Counted from the stretch's first letter, positions 9,033 to 18,279 are shown. The stretch: 64,000 nucleotides of DNA from Pseudoalteromonas galatheae (GCF_005886105.2 NZ_PNCO02000002.1:186001-250000); one strand, 5' to 3'. Program-made: numbers and translations. The notes: generated by a model from the sequence alone, not told the origin.

Positions 9033-10442
9033 TTAGCCGGTAATTTGCGGTTGTACGTCAAGGCCGTAGCCAAACATAACCGCGAGCACTAGCACAGTTG
9101 CGGCAGCCAGCATAAGTTTAGCCATTAACGGCATGCAGAATTTAAACCAATGCGTATAAGGAACCCCTGCCATACCAAGGATCCCCATTAATACTGCATT
9201 AGTTGGTACTATCATATTGGAGAAACCATCACCAAATTGATAGGCCAGCACTGCAACTTGTCTTGGTACCCCAACTAAATCACCCACTGGAACCATCAAT
9301 GGCATAGTGACATAAGCCTGACCAGAGCCCGATGGTATGAACATATTTAAAAGCGTTTGGATAATTAACATACCCACCGCCGAAATTTCCGCAGCTACAT
9401 AAGAAAGTGGTGTAGAAAGGCCATGTACGATGGTGTGCAGGATTTGACCATCCTCAAGAATAAGTGCAATACCACGAGCTACACCAATAAGTACAGCGGT
9501 AGTAACAAGGTCAGAGACTCCTTCGATAAATCGATTTGCTGCTTCATCTGCTGAAAGTTTACCGAGGATTGAAATAACGACACCCCACGCGATAAATAAG
9601 CCACCTAGCTCGTATAGATACCATCCTTGAGTTGCAATCCCCCAAACCGCACACACGAGAGTCACAACGAAAGTCAGCAAAATAGTTCTATGACGACCAT
9701 TAAGCTGTGGATAGCTAGGAGCTTCCTGACCCGCAAGTGGGCAAGGCACGCCTTTCATCATAGAATATTCGGGGTTTTGCTGTACCTTTTTTGAATAGTT
9801 CCATACATGATGAAATCCAATTAAGACAAATGGAATAAAAATCGCAAATCGTAACCAAATACCTGAATATACTGGGACTTCAGCGATTTGTTGGGCGATT
9901 AATACCGTAAATGGGTTAAATGCTGAGACACCGTAACCAATACCGTAGCCAGCGATAATCATGCCTACCGCGGTCATGGCATCTAATTTCATCGCTTTAC
10001 AAAGTGCTACCAAAATAAGTACAAAAGGAATGTATTCTCCGGCAGTACCGATAGCGCTTGACGCGATTGCAAAACAGAACACAACCATAAAAATGAGTTT
10101 TTGCGGCTTATCACCATTTTTTTCAAGTAAGCGGCCAATTAGCGCATCAACAGTGCCTGTTGCGCGCGCAATAGCGAGTACACCGCCGACTATCATCACA
10201 AAGAAGATTACGTCTTGTGCAGCAGCAAAAGCACGAGGGATAGCTTTTAATAGATCCCAAGGAGTAAGACGAACGGACTCATCTGCGATATGGTAGGTAC
10301 CAGCAAGTACAACTTGTCTACCTGAGTCTGTGGTTGCGGTATCAAAAAAACCTTGTGGAATAATCCAGGTCGACAGCAGTGCAATTAGCATCATACCTAG
10401 CAGCAAGACTAGCGTATGAGGAACTTTCAATGTTTTTGCCAT
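9033..10442 (-). CDS. YfcC-family (DcuC/ArsB-like) inner-membrane transporter
   Basis: 469-aa polytopic membrane protein with about a dozen hydrophobic segments. It belongs to the YfcC branch of the C4-dicarboxylate anaerobic carrier family. Recognisable stretches include PHTLVLLLGMMLIALLSTWIIPQG, GTAGEYIPFVLILVALC, GYGIGYGVSAFNPFTVLIAQ and FIPSGSGQAYVTMPLMVP. Family members have been proposed to move basic amino acids, dipeptides or dicarboxylates; the substrate cannot be read from sequence. ATG 10442 was preferred over an upstream TTG (10484) because GGAG lies 11 bases before it and the N-terminus MAKTLKVPHT suits the family. Confidence 0.88.
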   Translation of the reverse strand: MAKTLKVPHTLVLLLGMMLIALLSTWIIPQGFFDTATTDSGRQVVLAGTYHIADESVRLTPWDLLKAIPRAFAAAQDVIFFVMIVGGVLAIARATGTVDALIGRLLEKNGDKPQKLIFMVVFCFAIASSAIGTAGEYIPFVLILVALCKAMKLDAMTAVGMIIAGYGIGYGVSAFNPFTVLIAQQIAEVPVYSGIWLRFAIFIPFVLIGFHHVWNYSKKVQQNPEYSMMKGVPCPLAGQEAPSYPQLNGRHRTILLTFVVTLVCAVWGIATQGWYLYELGGLFIAWGVVISILGKLSADEAANRFIEGVSDLVTTAVLIGVARGIALILEDGQILHTIVHGLSTPLSYVAAEISAVGMLIIQTLLNMFIPSGSGQAYVTMPLMVPVGDLVGVPRQVAVLAYQFGDGFSNMIVPTNAVLMGILGMAGVPYTHWFKFCMPLMAKLMLAAATVLVLAVMFGYGLDVQPQITG

Positions 10443-10537
10443 GGAAAGTACAGCTCCAAATAAAGGTAACGATAAAAATTGCAACGCATCTTACCGATAT
10501 TCGGAGCAAATTTCACTTTTTAATATCAGATTTCCAA

Positions 10538-12160
10538 TTATGCTACATTGTGGTTAGCTAAAACGGCGTGCTCAACGCGGTTTCTACCATTGGCCTTGGC
10601 CTGATAAAGGCTACGATCTGCAAGTTTAAGCGCGTGATGCAAATCATCAGAACACAATGGCCAGTGAGAAATCCCAAGAGAAATCGTGATATGCCCCGCT
10701 TCATCAAATTGAGTTTCTGCAGTGCATGCACGTAAGCGCTCTGCAATGTTTCCCGCCTTATTGATATCTACATGAGGAAGAAACATTAAAAATTCCTCGC
10801 CTCCGCTTCGGCACAGATGATCTTGCTCGCGGGCATTGGTGCGCATTAATTCGGCGAGCTTTTGTATTACAATATCACCAACATCGTGACCATAGGTGTC
10901 GTTTACTTTCTTAAAGTGGTCTATATCAAGTGCAATAATGCTAAAAGGAATTCGTTGCTCATAGGCCGATTCAAGCCACTTCTCCATTCCGCGTCGGTTA
11001 AACAAATGTGTAAGCTGGTCTTGTTTCCGCTCATCATCGAAGCGTTGGATTTGTGCTCCTAAATTTTTTACACTACTTCGCATCGCTTGATATAACCATG
11101 TTGCTTCGTAGTACCACGTTGGTACATGTGGGAAGTCGATATTTCGGCCATCCTGAACTTGCTCCGAAAGCTTAGCCAGTCTCCATAAGGGCTTTGCTAT
11201 GAATGAGCCGAGCCCTAGAACGCAAATGAGTAAAAACACGGTAAATGGCACTGTAGTTTTAAGTACGTGCTTCATGGTGTTTGAGAGATGCGACATGGTC
11301 ACTTCCAGCGGGCGCTGTGCAACTACGCCCCAGTCGCTTGTAGGCACCAAAGCATAACCAGCAAGCATTGCAACTCCTTGAGTGTTGACGACTTGAGTCG
11401 AACCTGAGACTTTCTGAAGTAGTGATCCCACTACTTCATTGTCAGTGACATCCTGTCCTATGCGGTGATCGTCGTGATGATAGATAAGTTTGCCGTTTGG
11501 CCCTGTCACAAAAATATAGGTTTTATCTTGATGATGGTGGTTTGCAAGAAGCCGACCTAATATATTGTCTCCTTTTAGGTAAATGCCCGCTGCGATAAAG
11601 CCGGCAAAATTCCCTTTATTATCAAACATTGGATGCGTTGGACTAACCATCAAATTGCCCGCAGGAGAGACAAAAGGTCCGACAATAAAAGGTGCCTGCT
11701 CACGCAATGGCGAAGTTTCGGCTTCATTTATAAGCGTTGTCCCAACGACCCCGAGTGAGCTGGGTTGAGCTCCTATGATTTCTCCTTGCGCATTGACCAA
11801 GACAATGGAATCAAAGCTATGAGTTCGAGTAAGCATTTGCTTAAGCTCGTTATTTATCAATTCCGGGCTATCCAAGTGTGAGACGATAGTTTCACCCGAG
11901 GCTTTTAACTGCATCAGAACCGACTGTAAGAAAAGATCGGTAACATCGGCTAACTTAGTTGCATAAGCGCGGTTTGCTTCTAGTGTATCCTTCACCATCA
12001 CTTGTTTTTGCACTTGATAACTGGAAAATAATGCGTTAAATAACGAAGCTAGTACGCATAGTGTTGCAAGAATAAGTATTAGCTTTTTTAAGTCTAACCA
12101 ATGTTTCGCTTTATTAATATGTGCCACTAAAAACTCTCTTTTAATGTACTTCCATGTCAT
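10538..12160 (-). CDS. Cache-domain diguanylate cyclase
   Basis: 540-aa membrane diguanylate cyclase. A first membrane segment (about 26-46) and a second (about 300-322) enclose a periplasmic double-Cache sensor (SFDSIVLVNAQGEIIGAQPSSLG, then GNFAGFIAAGIYL and YIFVTGPNGKLIYHHDDHRIGQD). The cytoplasmic GGDEF domain is intact (RSGGEEFLMF near 450), with an RxxD inhibitory site (REQD) five residues before the signature. It makes cyclic-di-GMP in response to an unknown small ligand. Start uncertain: ATG 12160, or GTG eleven codons later, which has a better AGAGAG ribosome binding site. Single gene. Confidence 0.9.
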   Translation of the reverse strand: MTWKYIKREFLVAHINKAKHWLDLKKLILILATLCVLASLFNALFSSYQVQKQVMVKDTLEANRAYATKLADVTDLFLQSVLMQLKASGETIVSHLDSPELINNELKQMLTRTHSFDSIVLVNAQGEIIGAQPSSLGVVGTTLINEAETSPLREQAPFIVGPFVSPAGNLMVSPTHPMFDNKGNFAGFIAAGIYLKGDNILGRLLANHHHQDKTYIFVTGPNGKLIYHHDDHRIGQDVTDNEVVGSLLQKVSGSTQVVNTQGVAMLAGYALVPTSDWGVVAQRPLEVTMSHLSNTMKHVLKTTVPFTVFLLICVLGLGSFIAKPLWRLAKLSEQVQDGRNIDFPHVPTWYYEATWLYQAMRSSVKNLGAQIQRFDDERKQDQLTHLFNRRGMEKWLESAYEQRIPFSIIALDIDHFKKVNDTYGHDVGDIVIQKLAELMRTNAREQDHLCRSGGEEFLMFLPHVDINKAGNIAERLRACTAETQFDEAGHITISLGISHWPLCSDDLHHALKLADRSLYQAKANGRNRVEHAVLANHNVA

Positions 12161-12356
12161 TTTAGCTATTCACATTAGAGAAATAGTTAATCTATATCAA
12201 ACTCTGGTCTGACCAATAACGAATAGCAATGCCCACATTTTTTGTGCCCGCATTATAACCAGATGGCTAGAAATATTTAGTTTTTTTAACAGATTATTGG
12301 TATTGTCGCTGTTCTCGGGTGTAAAATAATCTGAACATGAATACAGCGAAACACTA

Positions 12357-12551
12357 ATGAAGAAAAAGACTACTAACCCACTCGTTGGTCACTTTACACT
12401 GGCAAGTCTCGCGCTTGCGGCAATCTGGATGTTTGTATCTGATAGAGATGCATTGCTTGTCCTCAACTCCTTGGTGTTAGTGTATATCGTATTTGCCTTA
12501 GCAAGGCGATTGATGAAGTCTACAAATAAGAAGTCTACAAACAAAAAGTAA
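12357..12551 (+). CDS. small hypothetical membrane protein
   Basis: 64-aa protein with two hydrophobic stretches (about 14-27 and 32-49) and a basic C-terminus, so probably a small inner-membrane hairpin. The last ten residues are an exact duplication, STNKKSTNKK. This corresponds to a 15-bp tandem repeat in the DNA and suggests recent slippage. The ribosome binding site is weak. No family recognised. Upstream, CAGATTATT at 12290 and AATAATCTG at 12325 form a perfect 9-bp inverted repeat that could be an operator. A repeat element begins 14 bp after the stop codon. Confidence 0.5.
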   Translation: MKKKTTNPLVGHFTLASLALAAIWMFVSDRDALLVLNSLVLVYIVFALARRLMKSTNKKSTNKK

Positions 12552-12565
12552 CCTTTACTGTTTTG

Positions 12566-12699
12566 TATCAATTTGCTTAATAATGAGACCTACGTTGAGG
12601 CGAAAAAACTTGGTTAGTCGAACTAGATAGAAGATTTTTAACGCAGTTACCGGCATGTTTGTTCCTCCACTTTGAGCAACTGTTAAGACAAATTGGTAT
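12566..12699 (-). repeat. ATACCAATT-end repeat, copy C (short, 134 bp)
   Basis: One end is TATCAATT, the other AATTGGTAT. Read on the minus strand it shares GTTAAAAAT, a degenerate CTAGTTCGACTA core and GCCTCAA with the longer copies at 25999 and 43607, but is shorter and more diverged. No coding capacity. Confidence 0.7.
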
Positions 12700-12765
12700 T
12701 GATTACAGATTAACCTAGTTCAGTGCCAAGGATTGATCATTGACACTGAACAGTTAAAAAATGGG

Positions 12766-13950
12766 TTATTTTCTAACTAACTTCATTAAGTTTTCTCCCT
12801 TACTATCAAGCTTATTGAGCGGTTTGAGCCCCATAATATGTGAAAGCGTTGGGTAAACCTCTAAATTGCTTGCTTGTGTTATCGTTAAGCCTGATTTAAA
12901 GGCTGGGCCATGTGCAACAAAGAATGCTGCCATATCGGGCGTTACTTCGTAACCATGAGTGCCATAATAGCTATGCTTACCTCGGCCCATAAATACGATT
13001 GGCGCTTTAGCTTGTAAAATAATATCACCTATTCGAGGTGATTCACCTCCATTGAGTTGTAACTTTTGCGCTTTAGTTAAAACATCATAACGGCCTTTAG
13101 CTTTTTCACGTAACTGCTTTATAAGCACTCCTTTTTTAAGAGATTTATTGCCTAACGCATAAAGTGATACTCTCGTTCCGCTATTTTTTATCGTCCAATC
13201 TTCAGGTATATCTAGGTCTTCAAGTAGCACGGCTTTGCTAGGCTCTACGCTTGTCATACCGTGATCAGAAACGAGTACTAAGTTTACTTTGATTTTGTCC
13301 TTCTTTAGAGTCGCGACGAAATCACCAATTAAGCCGTCAATAAATTGTACAGCTTCTTTTGTTTTTTCATGATCTGGTCCATATCCATGGCCCATGGTAT
13401 CTACTAGAGAAAAATAGCTGGCAACAAACAATGGCTTTTCGCTTTTCGGTAATTTTAGCCAATTATGAATTTCATTAAGGCGGTTTTTATAATCGGCTTG
13501 TTTTGAATAATGATAATAATAGTCTGGTGTCATACCATTGATTCTAGCGTCGGATTCAGGCCAAAAGTAGGCGGCAGATTTATACCCGTGCATTTTCACT
13601 AGGTTCCACAAAGGAATACCGCTAATCCATGAGCTATCCACTTTACCCATCCCCATTTTATAACACTCATCACGTTTTTTATCGCAAAAATAGTTATCAA
13701 CAATACCATGATGGATTGGCTTTAAACCTGTTACGATTGATAAGTGGTTTGGAAAGGTTTTGGTCGGGTATTGAGGCCATAGCTTGGTCACACGAACGCC
13801 CTGTTTGGCAAGCTTTGCTATATTCTTTGCGTCGTGCTTTTCGATGTAATCCCATCTGAAACCATCTATAGAGATCAATATAGTTGTGGCGCGCTCAGCA
13901 AATGCAGCACAGCTAAAGATGGATAAAGTGAAAAGAAGGATTTTGAGCAT
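12766..13950 (-). CDS. secreted NPP-type nucleotide pyrophosphatase/phosphodiesterase
   Basis: 394-aa exported enzyme of the alkaline-phosphatase superfamily, ectonucleotide pyrophosphatase/phosphodiesterase branch. A signal peptide (1-18, ending CAAFA) precedes ISIDGFRWDY with the first metal-binding Asp. TKTFPNHLSIVTG then carries the Thr nucleophile typical of NPPs rather than the Ser of alkaline phosphatase. Other metal ligands are visible in SLVDTMGHGYGPD, LVSDHGMTS and GTHGYEVTPDMAAFF. Probably periplasmic hydrolysis of nucleotides or phosphodiesters. Single gene, divergent from the gbsR-cyd operon. Confidence 0.88.
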   Translation of the reverse strand: MLKILLFTLSIFSCAAFAERATTILISIDGFRWDYIEKHDAKNIAKLAKQGVRVTKLWPQYPTKTFPNHLSIVTGLKPIHHGIVDNYFCDKKRDECYKMGMGKVDSSWISGIPLWNLVKMHGYKSAAYFWPESDARINGMTPDYYYHYSKQADYKNRLNEIHNWLKLPKSEKPLFVASYFSLVDTMGHGYGPDHEKTKEAVQFIDGLIGDFVATLKKDKIKVNLVLVSDHGMTSVEPSKAVLLEDLDIPEDWTIKNSGTRVSLYALGNKSLKKGVLIKQLREKAKGRYDVLTKAQKLQLNGGESPRIGDIILQAKAPIVFMGRGKHSYYGTHGYEVTPDMAAFFVAHGPAFKSGLTITQASNLEVYPTLSHIMGLKPLNKLDSKGENLMKLVRK

Positions 13951-14138
13951 GTATAAATTCCTATGTCATAAGAGTACCGCTGCAAAATTAAGAGGCTATG
14001 CAGCTTGTTCCGTGTGATTGCGGCCGCATTAAATCACAATGATTTGAAATTTATATTGATTTGCGGTCAGTGGATGACAATTATAGATATTCGGGGAAGG
14101 TTAACTTTCACTATGTTGAAGTAGAGCTTAATTAATAC

Positions 14139-14152
14139 TTGATCTATGTCAA
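14139..14152 (+). promoter_or_regulatory. FNR/EtrA-like box upstream of gbsR-cyd
   Basis: TTGATCTATGTCAA matches the FNR consensus TTGAT-N4-ATCAA with one mismatch. It sits 48-61 bp before the regulator start codon, near possible -10 sequences. An oxygen-responsive regulator in front of a high-affinity oxidase is biologically expected, but binding is inferred. Confidence 0.5.
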
Positions 14153-14167
14153 AGTGACCTTTATATT

Positions 14168-14193
14168 AAAGTTTCAATAATTACTGAAAGTTT
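14168..14193 (+). promoter_or_regulatory. palindrome overlapping gbsR promoter/leader, candidate auto-operator
   Basis: A 26-bp imperfect palindrome centred on ATAATTAC with arms AAAGTTTCA and TGAAAGTTT ends six bases before the ATG of the GbsR-like gene. The inner TTTCA/TGAAA arms are perfect. MarR/GbsR-type dimers bind such sites and often repress their own operon. Confidence 0.45.
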
Positions 14194-14199
14194 AGAACG

Positions 14200-14745
14200 A
14201 TGAACTTATCACCAAAAATAGAAAATTTTGTACTTCATTGCGGCGAAATGGGAAGCCGTTGGGGTTTCAATAGAACGATAGGACAAATGGTGGGCTTGTT
14301 GGTTATCAATGAAAAACCATTGACAGCGAACGAAATCGCCGATGCGTTAAAAATTTCACGCGGTAACGTGAGTATGGGAATTAAAGAGTTGCAATCTTGG
14401 CAACTTGTAAGAGTTCACCATGTTCCAGGAGATCGCAAGGAGTACTACTCTCCAAATGGGTCTATTTGGGATTTAGCTAACCGTGTTTTTGAAGAAAGAA
14501 GAAAAAGGGAAATTGACCCAACACTCACCTTACTTCGAGACCAAATCCTAGATAGCGCTAACTCACCAGAAGAAGTATATGCTCAACAGCAAATGCAATC
14601 CATTCATGACCTACTTGAAACTGTCACTAAATGGTCAGCCGAACTTCAACGCTTATCACCAGAGCAACTACAGTCGTTGATGAAACTCGGATCTTCAGTG
14701 AGCAAAGTAATAGATTTAAAGGATAAATTATTACGTAAGTCTTAA
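14200..14745 (+). CDS. GbsR/MarR-family transcriptional regulator
   Basis: 181-aa winged-helix regulator of the GbsR type. The helix-turn-helix is visible at about 45-85: PLTANEIADALKISRGNVSMGIKELQSWQLV, then the wing residues HHVPGDRKEYYSP. The C-terminal helical part probably dimerises. It is the first gene of a three-gene unit with the bd-type oxidase, with 15 bp separating it from the next start. Context suggests it controls expression of the oxidase; the inducer is unknown. The palindrome directly upstream is a likely binding site. Confidence 0.88.
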   Translation: MNLSPKIENFVLHCGEMGSRWGFNRTIGQMVGLLVINEKPLTANEIADALKISRGNVSMGIKELQSWQLVRVHHVPGDRKEYYSPNGSIWDLANRVFEERRKREIDPTLTLLRDQILDSANSPEEVYAQQQMQSIHDLLETVTKWSAELQRLSPEQLQSLMKLGSSVSKVIDLKDKLLRKS

Positions 14746-14760
14746 AGTGCGAGGTGCGTC

Positions 14761-16107
14761 ATGCTTGATACGTTGTTATTGTCGCGAATACAGTTTGCGG
14801 CAAATATTAGTTTTCACATTCTCTTTCCCACAATAACCATCGCATTAGCTTGGTTTCTGGCGTTTTTTAAACTCAAGTATGACTTGACTGGCCACCCCGT
14901 TTGGTTGCGGGCCTATCGCTTTTGGGTCAAAATTTTTGCGTTATCTTTTGCCCTTGGAGTGGTTAGCGGCATTACTATGTCTTTCCAGTTCGGTACAAAT
15001 TGGCCTGGATTTATGGAAAAAGTCGGCAATATTGCTGGTCCTTTACTAGGTTACGAAGTACTGACCGCATTTTTTATGGAAGCAACATTTCTGGGGATAA
15101 TGCTGTTTGGAATGAAGCGTGTGCCACCTAAAATACATACTTTAGCTACTTTCCTTGTAGCCATTGGTACAACACTTTCAGCATTTTGGATCTTGTCTTT
15201 GAACAGTTGGATGCAAACCCCGACAGGCTTTGAGCTCAGAGACGGAATTGTGTACCCTACTGACTGGTTTGAAGTTATTTTCAACCCTTCATTCGGATAT
15301 CGTTTCTTCCATATGTTACTGGCCAGTGCACTTACTGCTTCGTTCTTGATAGCCGGTGTCAGTGCATATCGAATGCTCAAAAATGATGAAAAACATGCAC
15401 CTAAAAAAGCGCTAACAGTGGCTTTGACGGTCGCAGCGCTTCTTACTCCAATACAGGCTTTTGTCGGCGATTTACACGGCCTAAATACGCTAAAACATCA
15501 ACCACAAAAAATTGCGGCAATGGAAGGAGTATGGGAAACAGAAAAAGGAGCACCGCTCTTACTCTTTGCGATTCCTAACGAGGAAGAAAAGCGCAATGAT
15601 TTTGCGATAGGCATTCCTAATATGGCTAGCTTTATTCTTACCCACGACGTTAATGGTGAAATTAAAGGGCTTAACGAATTCAAAGGTGAACACCCACCAG
15701 TTAAGCCCGTCTTTTTCGGCTTTAGAATTATGGTTGGTATGGGAATGCTGATGATTTTGGTCGCGTTTGTTACCCGGTTTACGCTGTGGAAAAAAGGTGA
15801 GTTACCCAAGTGGCAACTAAAGGCTCTTGTAGCTATGACCTTTTCTGGCTGGATAGCAACTCTAGCGGGATGGTATGTCACCGAAATTGGCCGTCAGCCT
15901 TACATTGTTAGTGGAGTTTTGAGAGTTGAAGATGCTGTAACTACAATTGCCTCGGAAAACGTACTATTTACGCTGGTTGGCTATCTAACGATATACGCAA
16001 TCTTATTGTACGCTTACATTCGCACTTTATTCCACACTGCCAGCAAGTCTGTAGAGGTGGAAGAATATGACATGAAGGAATTCGCTGAGGAGGTGACTCG
16101 TGTTTAA
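14761..16107 (+). CDS. cydA: cytochrome bd-type ubiquinol oxidase subunit I (CIO-like)
   Basis: 448-aa subunit I of a cytochrome bd oxidase, which oxidises ubiquinol and reduces O2 in the inner membrane without pumping protons. Heme ligand regions: His in ISFHILFP near residue 19 and the FFHMLLASAL segment. The quinol-oxidase signature GWYVTEIGRQPYIVSGVLR is intact near 370-390. It is about 70 residues shorter than E. coli CydA, which points to the short Q-loop of the cyanide-insensitive (CioA) group. RBS GAGG precedes the ATG. The gene overlaps the subunit II gene by 8 bases. No CydX-like small gene follows subunit II. Confidence 0.94.
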   Translation: MLDTLLLSRIQFAANISFHILFPTITIALAWFLAFFKLKYDLTGHPVWLRAYRFWVKIFALSFALGVVSGITMSFQFGTNWPGFMEKVGNIAGPLLGYEVLTAFFMEATFLGIMLFGMKRVPPKIHTLATFLVAIGTTLSAFWILSLNSWMQTPTGFELRDGIVYPTDWFEVIFNPSFGYRFFHMLLASALTASFLIAGVSAYRMLKNDEKHAPKKALTVALTVAALLTPIQAFVGDLHGLNTLKHQPQKIAAMEGVWETEKGAPLLLFAIPNEEEKRNDFAIGIPNMASFILTHDVNGEIKGLNEFKGEHPPVKPVFFGFRIMVGMGMLMILVAFVTRFTLWKKGELPKWQLKALVAMTFSGWIATLAGWYVTEIGRQPYIVSGVLRVEDAVTTIASENVLFTLVGYLTIYAILLYAYIRTLFHTASKSVEVEEYDMKEFAEEVTRV

Positions 16108-17098
16108 TCCGGAATATCTATCCCTCATCTACGCAGGTTTGATGGCACTTGCTGTGCTTGTTTATGCAATATTAGATGGCTATGACCTTGGCGTTGGCAT
16201 GATGATCCCACTGGATGATAAAGAAACAGCAGATACTATGATTGCCTCAATTGGTCCATTTTGGGATGCTAATGAAACTTGGCTAGTTTTGGCAGTAGGC
16301 CTTGCATTTATCGCATTTCCTCAAGCCCATAGCATGATTTTGCAGGCGCTTTACATTCCTGTTGTTTTCTTATTATTTGGCTTAATTATGCGTGGTGTTG
16401 CTTTTGATTTCAGAGCAAAAGCGCGAGTTAAACGCCAAAGACGGTGGGACAAAGTGTTTAAATTCGGGTCGTTACTTACTTCGTTTGCACAAGGATACAT
16501 GCTGGGACTTTATGTCATAGGCTTTGATAATACACCGCTTGCTCATGCATTTGCAATCTTTAGCGGGATCGGTGTTGTTTGCGCGTATGGCTTGATTGGT
16601 TCAGCGTGGTTGATTATGAAGTGTGAAGGGAAACTACAGCAAGATGCAATCAGTTGGTGCAAAAAATTTGCGAGAGTTGCTTTTGTTGGTGTGTTGCTTG
16701 TTTCTATCATCAATCCAGTTATTAATGAATGGATCTACGAGCGGTGGTTTGACCTACCTATGGCTTTGGTAGTAATGCCTGCCCCAATCATCTGCTTGTC
16801 GCTTTTTGTAATCTTAGAGCTTGTGTTACAAAAGTTGCCAAAGTCACCTAATAGTGGTGCTTGGCTGCCATTCCTCATATCAGCGTTTATTTTTGTACTT
16901 TGTTTCTTCGGCTTAGTCTATAGTTTTTACCCGTTTGTGGTACCAGGCAAGCTGACCATCTTTGAAGCGGTTGCTGACGCATCAGCTCTCACCTTCTTAT
17001 TATATGGCGTAGTGATTGTGGTGCCGACCTTAATTGCATACACGTTATTTTCGTACCGAGTCTTTTGGGGCAAGGTTCAACCCTTGTCCTACTATTGA
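16100..17098 (+). CDS. cydB: cytochrome bd-type ubiquinol oxidase subunit II (CIO-like)
   Basis: 332-aa polytopic partner of the preceding subunit. N-terminal YAILDGYDLGVGMMIPL and GPFWDANETWLVLAVG are conserved subunit II stretches, and about eight or nine hydrophobic segments are visible. The start is GTG at 16100, inside the end of cydA, with GAGGAGG eight bases upstream, so the two are translationally coupled. The length of about 330 suits the CioB type. A strong terminator follows within 25 bp, closing the gbsR-cydAB unit. Confidence 0.93.
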   Translation: MFNPEYLSLIYAGLMALAVLVYAILDGYDLGVGMMIPLDDKETADTMIASIGPFWDANETWLVLAVGLAFIAFPQAHSMILQALYIPVVFLLFGLIMRGVAFDFRAKARVKRQRRWDKVFKFGSLLTSFAQGYMLGLYVIGFDNTPLAHAFAIFSGIGVVCAYGLIGSAWLIMKCEGKLQQDAISWCKKFARVAFVGVLLVSIINPVINEWIYERWFDLPMALVVMPAPIICLSLFVILELVLQKLPKSPNSGAWLPFLISAFIFVLCFFGLVYSFYPFVVPGKLTIFEAVADASALTFLLYGVVIVVPTLIAYTLFSYRVFWGKVQPLSYY

Positions 17099-17121
17099 CA
17101 CTTGCATACATTAGCCCAACC

Positions 17122-17156
17122 AAAAGGCAGCGAGTTGGAAGCTGCCTTTTTTATTA
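17122..17156 (+). terminator. terminator of gbsR-cydAB
   Basis: Stem AAAAGGCAGC (17122-17131) pairs with GCTGCCTTTT (17141-17150), 9-base loop, followed by further Ts. Confidence 0.88.
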
Positions 17157-17213
17157 TTCTAAAAACAAAGTTTGCTAAATTATATTTTGTTTAAGGCATT
17201 TTCAAGCCAAGTG

Positions 17214-17243
17214 TATAAAAAAGCCCGTTGCTAAAACGGGCTT
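17214..17243 (-). terminator. terminator of ycgL-mltB unit
   Basis: Stem AAGCCCGTT (17221-17229) / AACGGGCTT (17235-17243); on the minus strand the second arm is followed by a run of Ts. It lies 20 bp beyond the transglycosylase stop codon. Confidence 0.88.
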
Positions 17244-17262
17244 GGTCGTTGTGTCGTGATCG

Positions 17263-18279
17263 TTAGATTTTTGGATAACCTATTCTGTCAGATAGATATC
17301 CAACGCTTGAGGCAAAGTAATAAGATCTATTCCAGTTCATCAAGGCCTTGTAATTGTCATAAGCAAGGTACATACGGCCATTGGCGTCATCTGGCATTAC
17401 TAATGCCGCAGTGATATTCACTTGAGGTAAGTCAGTGCCGTCCATTCTACGAAGACCAAGCGCTTGCCACTCTTGTAGTGAACGCTCTGACTTACGCCAT
17501 TCACTAAGCCACTCTTTGTGTGACTTGGTGCCACGCCTTAAAATGTAGCTAGTGTCAAAACCTTCTGGAAGCTGTACTTGGCGACCCCAAGTAAGATCAT
17601 CGTTCCAGCCCACACTTTTTAGATAGTTTGCAATTGAAGCAAACGCATCTTCTTGTGTGGTCCAGATGTCCTTACGACCATCTTTGTTATAATCAACTGC
17701 GTAAGAAGTGAATGACGTTGGCATAAATTGAGTTTGCCCCATCGCTCCCGCCCAAGAGCCTTTAAAGTCATCTAGGCCGATGTGGCCGTCTCTTAAAATA
17801 TCCAGTGCAGCCCATAGCTGTCTTTTATACAAAGCTTCTCGACGACCATCAAAAGCGAGCGTTACCAAAGCGCTAATAACCGGGTAACCACCTTGAATGC
17901 GGCCAAAGTTACTTTCAAGGCCCCATAGGGCAACAATGAAGCGCGCCTGCACACCATACTCTTTTGCTATCTTTTCTAAAGATTCTTGGTGTTCTTTATA
18001 AAGTTTGCGAGCTTGTTTTACCTTCCACTCAGGAACGCGCTTTGGTAAGTAAGTCTCTAATGTTTCGACAATTTCTGGTTGGGTTTTATCTGCCTTAATT
18101 ACCTTTTCCTTAAATACTGCCGTAGCAAAAGCGTCCTCAACTAATTTTTGCGAGTAACCCTTTTCAATTGCTTCTTGTTTCAGATTATTAAGATACTCAT
18201 CAAACTTGGCTTGAGTGTTGGCGAAAACTGATGTGGACAAACAAACTGAGGCTACTAATAGGGAAATTTTTTTTATCAC
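17263..18279 (-). CDS. mltB: periplasmic lytic murein transglycosylase, MltB family
   Basis: 338-aa exported transglycosylase that cleaves peptidoglycan glycan strands to anhydro-muropeptides. A cleavable signal peptide (1-20, ending SVFA) is present; there is no lipobox, unlike E. coli MltB. The SLT_2-type catalytic domain shows ALWGLESNFG with the catalytic Glu near 122. It continues with QGGYPVISALVTLAFDGRR, GSWAGAMGQTQFMPTSF and DYNKDGRKDIWTTQEDAFASIANYL, typical of MltB. GTG start overlaps the ycgL stop (GTGA), so the two are co-translated. MltB family is clear; the exact gene name is by family. Confidence 0.9.
   Translation of the reverse strand: MIKKISLLVASVCLSTSVFANTQAKFDEYLNNLKQEAIEKGYSQKLVEDAFATAVFKEKVIKADKTQPEIVETLETYLPKRVPEWKVKQARKLYKEHQESLEKIAKEYGVQARFIVALWGLESNFGRIQGGYPVISALVTLAFDGRREALYKRQLWAALDILRDGHIGLDDFKGSWAGAMGQTQFMPTSFTSYAVDYNKDGRKDIWTTQEDAFASIANYLKSVGWNDDLTWGRQVQLPEGFDTSYILRRGTKSHKEWLSEWRKSERSLQEWQALGLRRMDGTDLPQVNITAALVMPDDANGRMYLAYDNYKALMNWNRSYYFASSVGYLSDRIGYPKI

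Noticed and set aside
12187..12200. TTAATCTATATCAA, an FNR-like sequence upstream of the Cache cyclase gene.
   Set aside because: One consensus arm is wrong and it lies only 27 bp from the start codon without a clear promoter; chance in AT-rich DNA is likely.
17099..17121. CydX-like small subunit gene after cydB.
   Set aside because: Only 23 bp separate cydB from its terminator; no frame fits.
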